Below, one piece after another: positions 22,347 through 24,410 of a DNA stretch of 24,410 nt. Positions within the stretch are counted from its first letter, which is position 1. Each line of letters starts with the position of its first letter. The notes beneath the pieces are model-generated. The model saw only the letters and a program-made list of their open reading frames with translations, was not told where the DNA came from and made no database searches. Source of the stretch: an uncultured Oscillospiraceae bacterium (lineage in GTDB: Bacteria > Bacillota > Clostridia > Oscillospirales > Oscillospiraceae); assembly GCA_934591705.1 (NCBI GenBank), contig CAKTPM010000020.1, positions 1 through 24,410 on the forward strand, in the 5' to 3' direction. A program made the translations under genes and the position numbers.

Positions 22347-23871
22347 GGCGGCCACCTCCTCTTCCCAAGATGCGGCGCACGGGCCGGGCGATGAGGTCAC
22401 GCTCGGAGCGGTTCATGCCGAACAGCCACATGGAAAGGCCGTAGACCGCCACGATGAAGCAGCCGGGCAGAATAAGGTCAAGATAGCTTTGCGGGCGGGT
22501 ATAAACGGCCAGCAGCACCGCCGCGGCGGTGGGCAGCACCGCCGCCGGGAACAGGTGGGCGATGTGCCGCCAGAAGGCGTGGATGTTCAGGCCGATGCGG
22601 TGGCCGTAGTACCAGTTCATCAGAAGGCCATTGCCCACAAAGGTGGCGATGGCCGTTCCCACGGCGGCACCCAGCCCCTGCCACTTCATGCACAGGGGGA
22701 CGGAGATGGCGGTGTTGGCCAGGGCCACGCCCAAATAGACCAAGGAGCGAAACTTGTGCATATTCTTGGCCCGCTGTATCTCGATGCCGATGGTCTGGAT
22801 GTTGGTCCAGAGGGTGGCAAAGAAGAGAAGCAGTGTGGTCCAATAGTCCACGGCGAAGGCCTCGCCGCCGCCCCAGAGCACCACGAACCGCTGGCCGATG
22901 GCCACAAAGCCCAGGAAGATGCCGTAGAGCAGGATGAACTGCAGCCGCCCCACCTTGGTAAAGAGGGCGTCCAATCTCCGCATAGGGGCCCCCTCCGCCA
23001 CCAGCCGGTGGACCCGGGGGGTCATCACATTGGAAATGGCGTTGCTGAAGGCCAGATAGTAGGTATTCAGCTGGGCGGCGATGACATACACCGTCACGGC
23101 GGCGGAGCCATGGAGCCAGGTCAGCAGCACCCGGTCGATGGCCCAGTTGAAGTTCTCCACCACGATGCCGATGAAGACATAGGCCGTGAAGCCGAACATC
23201 TCCCGCATGAGGGCGAAGTCGTACTGCCGGAAGGAGAAGGGCATCCGCAGCTTGAAGAGACAGTAGCCAATATTGAGGATGCCGCTGACGACGGTGAAAA
23301 TGAGCGACACCACTGTCAGCGCCACGCTGCGGTAGCCGATGATCAGCAGCGGGATCATGATCAGCGGGTTCAAAACCTGCTTGCCCATGGCCACGATGCG
23401 CTGGAATAAAAACCGCTCGTGGATGGTCACATGGCTCTCAAAGACGCTGATGGGCAGCGTCAGGGCGGCGTTCACCGTCAGGATACGCAGGAGCTTTTCC
23501 GCCAGGGCGACCTCCTCCGGCGTGAGCTTGGTGCCGAAGATCACATCGCAGTAGGAAAGCCCGAAGCCGATGACCAGCAGAGCCGCCCCCAGGAGCAGGT
23601 AGGTGATGAGGAACATGCCGTTGAGCTTGGCCATGCCCTGCTTATCCTCCGCCACCCGGCACCGGGAGTAGTAGCGCACATAGGCGCTGCCCAGGCCGAA
23701 GCTCATCAGGTTCAGGTAGGAGATGATGGGCAAAACCGCCTGATAGACGCCGAATTCGCTGGTGCCCAGCCGCTGGAGCATGATGGGGGTATAGACCAGG
23801 GAGATGAGGGTGGAGAGCCCCATGGACACATAGGACAAAAGGGCACCGGCCCGTATCTGATTGACCTTTAT
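22336..23871 (-). CDS. Polysaccharide/lipid-linked oligosaccharide flippase (MOP superfamily, Wzx-like)
   Basis: A 511-residue polytopic membrane protein with about 14 hydrophobic segments. The N-terminus KVNQIRAGALLSYVSMGLST, followed by LISLVYTPIMLQRLGTSEFG and VYQAV, is typical of Wzx/RfbX-type flippases of the MOP superfamily that move lipid-linked sugars for surface polysaccharides. The best start is ATA at 23871: GGGGGGAGG lies just upstream and family similarity begins there. The only earlier start codon, TTG at 23895, lies about 10 nt from the predicted transcript 5' end with no ribosome site. The nearest ATG is inside the first helix. No glycosyltransferases are adjacent, so its substrate is unknown. 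Confidence 0.85.
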   Translation of the reverse strand: MKVNQIRAGALLSYVSMGLSTLISLVYTPIMLQRLGTSEFGVYQAVLPIISYLNLMSFGLGSAYVRYYSRCRVAEDKQGMAKLNGMFLITYLLLGAALLVIGFGLSYCDVIFGTKLTPEEVALAEKLLRILTVNAALTLPISVFESHVTIHERFLFQRIVAMGKQVLNPLIMIPLLIIGYRSVALTVVSLIFTVVSGILNIGYCLFKLRMPFSFRQYDFALMREMFGFTAYVFIGIVVENFNWAIDRVLLTWLHGSAAVTVYVIAAQLNTYYLAFSNAISNVMTPRVHRLVAEGAPMRRLDALFTKVGRLQFILLYGIFLGFVAIGQRFVVLWGGGEAFAVDYWTTLLLFFATLWTNIQTIGIEIQRAKNMHKFRSLVYLGVALANTAISVPLCMKWQGLGAAVGTAIATFVGNGLLMNWYYGHRIGLNIHAFWRHIAHLFPAAVLPTAAAVLLAVYTRPQSYLDLILPGCFIVAVYGLSMWLFGMNRSERDLIARPVRRILGRGGGRRAA

Positions 23872-23912
23872 GGGTCCTCCCCCCTTCTCTTTCAAAAAAT
23901 ATATAGCATGTT

Positions 23913-23941
23913 ATTATACCCCATATCTACGGTAAAGTAAA
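23913..23941 (-). promoter_or_regulatory. Promoter for the flippase-tetR pair
   Basis: Minus-strand -10 TATAAT (23913-23918) is perfect. A weaker -35, TTTACT (23936-23941), lies 17 bp upstream. The transcript would start near 23906, giving a leader of about 35 nt to the ATA start and placing GGAGG (23876-23880) in it. Confidence 0.65.
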
Positions 23942-24069
23942 GAAAAATAGACCGCAGTTCGGTTTTGAATGCGCAAAGAAAAAGCCCGTCCGCATTACAC
24001 GGGTGCTCATAAGAAAGTAATTCCAGAAATTACGATTATGGCATCTGTCAGGCAGGATTGGGAACGAAA

Positions 24070-24110
24070 TAACGGGTATCTGGTAAAAGCCGGATACCCG
24101 TTATTTTTTT
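24070..24110 (+). terminator. Strong plus-strand intrinsic terminator without a visible gene
   Basis: TAACGGGTATC (24070-24080) and GATACCCGTTA (24093-24103) are perfect 11-bp arms around a 12-nt loop, followed by seven T residues. On the plus strand no protein gene precedes it within the 200 bp back to the divergent flippase promoter, so it may end a small RNA or a leader transcript. Confidence 0.75.
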
Positions 24111-24187
24111 GCCGCCACGAAAAGCAATGGATTTATTCACAGCTTTCAGGTATAATTGCATTAAATCAATCCTATCCCATCCATTCC

Positions 24188-24208
24188 GAGATTTTTTCAA
24201 AAAATCTC
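24188..24208. repeat. 21-bp perfect palindrome
   Basis: GAGATTTTTT and AAAAAATCTC flank a single C. The low GC and one-base centre make it a poor RNA hairpin but a plausible protein-binding site between the possible -10 at 24152 and the edge gene. Confidence 0.5.
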
Positions 24209-24232
24209 AAAAACTTTGGAAGCATTGGAACA

Positions 24233-24272
24233 ATTCAGCCCTTCTCATGCCATATATAGTAGAGGGCTGAAT
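24233..24272 (+). repeat. 10-bp inverted repeat in the leader of the edge gene
   Basis: ATTCAGCCCT (24233-24242) and AGGGCTGAAT (24263-24272) are perfect arms around a 20-nt loop that contains a TATATAGT sequence. No T-run follows, so it is a candidate operator (possible -10 within it) or an mRNA hairpin just before the ribosome site of the gene at 24298. Confidence 0.5.
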
Positions 24273-24297
24273 ACAGAAGCGATTGGAGGTGACGCTG

Positions 24298-24410
24298 ATG
24301 GATAAGCAGACCGGCCCGAAGGGTTTTCTCGTAGTGCTGCCCGGTGAGATCATCGAGATACCGCAGGACAGCGACAAATCATGGCTGACGCTGTTTTACA
24401 GCTTGCCGCG
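24298..24410 (+). CDS. Start of an unrecognised plus-strand gene (partial)
   Basis: ATG at 24298 follows GGAGG with 8-nt spacing. Only 37 full codons are visible, beginning MDKQTGPKGFLVVLPGEIIE and continuing into a Trp/Leu/Phe-containing stretch. There is no signal peptide or recognisable domain. It is the only plus-strand gene in the window and marks the start of a differently oriented region. Its function cannot be inferred. Confidence 0.6.
   Translation, partial: MDKQTGPKGFLVVLPGEIIEIPQDSDKSWLTLFYSLP

Larger units (their letters stand above)
23942..24297. other. AT-richer intergenic region, no gene recognised
   Basis: The region between the divergent flippase and the right-edge gene holds a lone plus-strand terminator (24070-24110), a perfect palindrome (24188-24208) and an inverted repeat in the leader of the next gene. 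A perfect TATAAT at 24152-24157 has only a poor -35 (TGGATT). No tRNA or recognised RNA family was seen. The open frame 23969-24259 lacks a ribosome site and contains the terminator. Confidence 0.5.

Noticed and set aside
22347..22400. ATG start for the TetR regulator at 22400
   Set aside because: It would overlap the flippase by 65 bp and add a non-family N-terminal tail; the GTG at 22346 has GGAGG at 8 nt.
23893..23895. TTG start for the flippase
   Set aside because: No ribosome site, too close to the predicted transcription start, and the added residues (KEKGGGPI) are simply the translated Shine-Dalgarno region.
23969..24259. Small plus-strand gene (96 codons)
   Set aside because: No ribosome site before the ATG, and the frame includes a strong intrinsic terminator and a palindrome.
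1..24410. CRISPR arrays, tRNA/rRNA genes, insertion sequences, prophage genes
   Set aside because: No regularly spaced repeats, transposase or integrase motifs, or tRNA-like sequences were seen on either strand by eye.

Overview
The window looks like a chromosomal segment of a high-GC, anaerobic, gut-type Clostridia, most likely Oscillospiraceae (Flavonifractor/Oscillibacter/Intestinimonas-like). This is inferred from the strong AGGAGG ribosome sites, the sigma-A type promoters, the oxygen-independent (cbi) cobalamin route and the ssnA/hyuA pair. The genus is not proven. Every recognisable gene is on the minus strand except a truncated one at the right edge.

Layout, left to right (transcription runs right to left): (1) 1-2667 holds two amidohydrolases, ssnA (cut by the window edge) and a hyuA-type hydantoinase/dihydropyrimidinase. 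Each has its own promoter, and ssnA has a structured leader. Together they resemble part of the anaerobic purine/uric-acid degradation set of gut bacteria. (2) 2687-19905 is a 16-gene cobalamin operon behind one strong promoter and a transcription-terminating cobalamin riboswitch. In transcription order it holds cbiK (as a lipoprotein), a two-repeat lipoprotein, a FecB/BtuF-like binding protein, permease and ATPase, then cbiL, cbiA, cbiC, cbiD, cbiF, cbiG, cbiH, a cbiJ-cbiE-cbiT triple fusion, cbiB, cobD and cbiP. (3) 20055-22346 holds putP (sodium/proline symporter), a large palindrome upstream of its promoter, and a TetR-family regulator. (4) 22336-23941 is a polysaccharide flippase whose best start codon is ATA. 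(5) 23942-24410 is AT-richer intergenic DNA with a lone terminator, a perfect palindrome and the first 37 codons of an unrecognised plus-strand gene.

Working together: the cbi genes cover corrin-ring construction from precorrin-2/sirohydrochlorin to adenosylcobinamide-phosphate. The window lacks the siroheme-branch methylase, the cobalamin adenosyltransferase and the nucleotide-loop genes (cobU/S/C/T), which must lie elsewhere. High cobalamin should terminate transcription before cbiK. The first five genes form a surface module (secreted chelatase, H-x4-C repeat lipoprotein, ABC importer) that is co-regulated with synthesis but whose substrate is not settled. This module and the ATA start are the most interesting observations.
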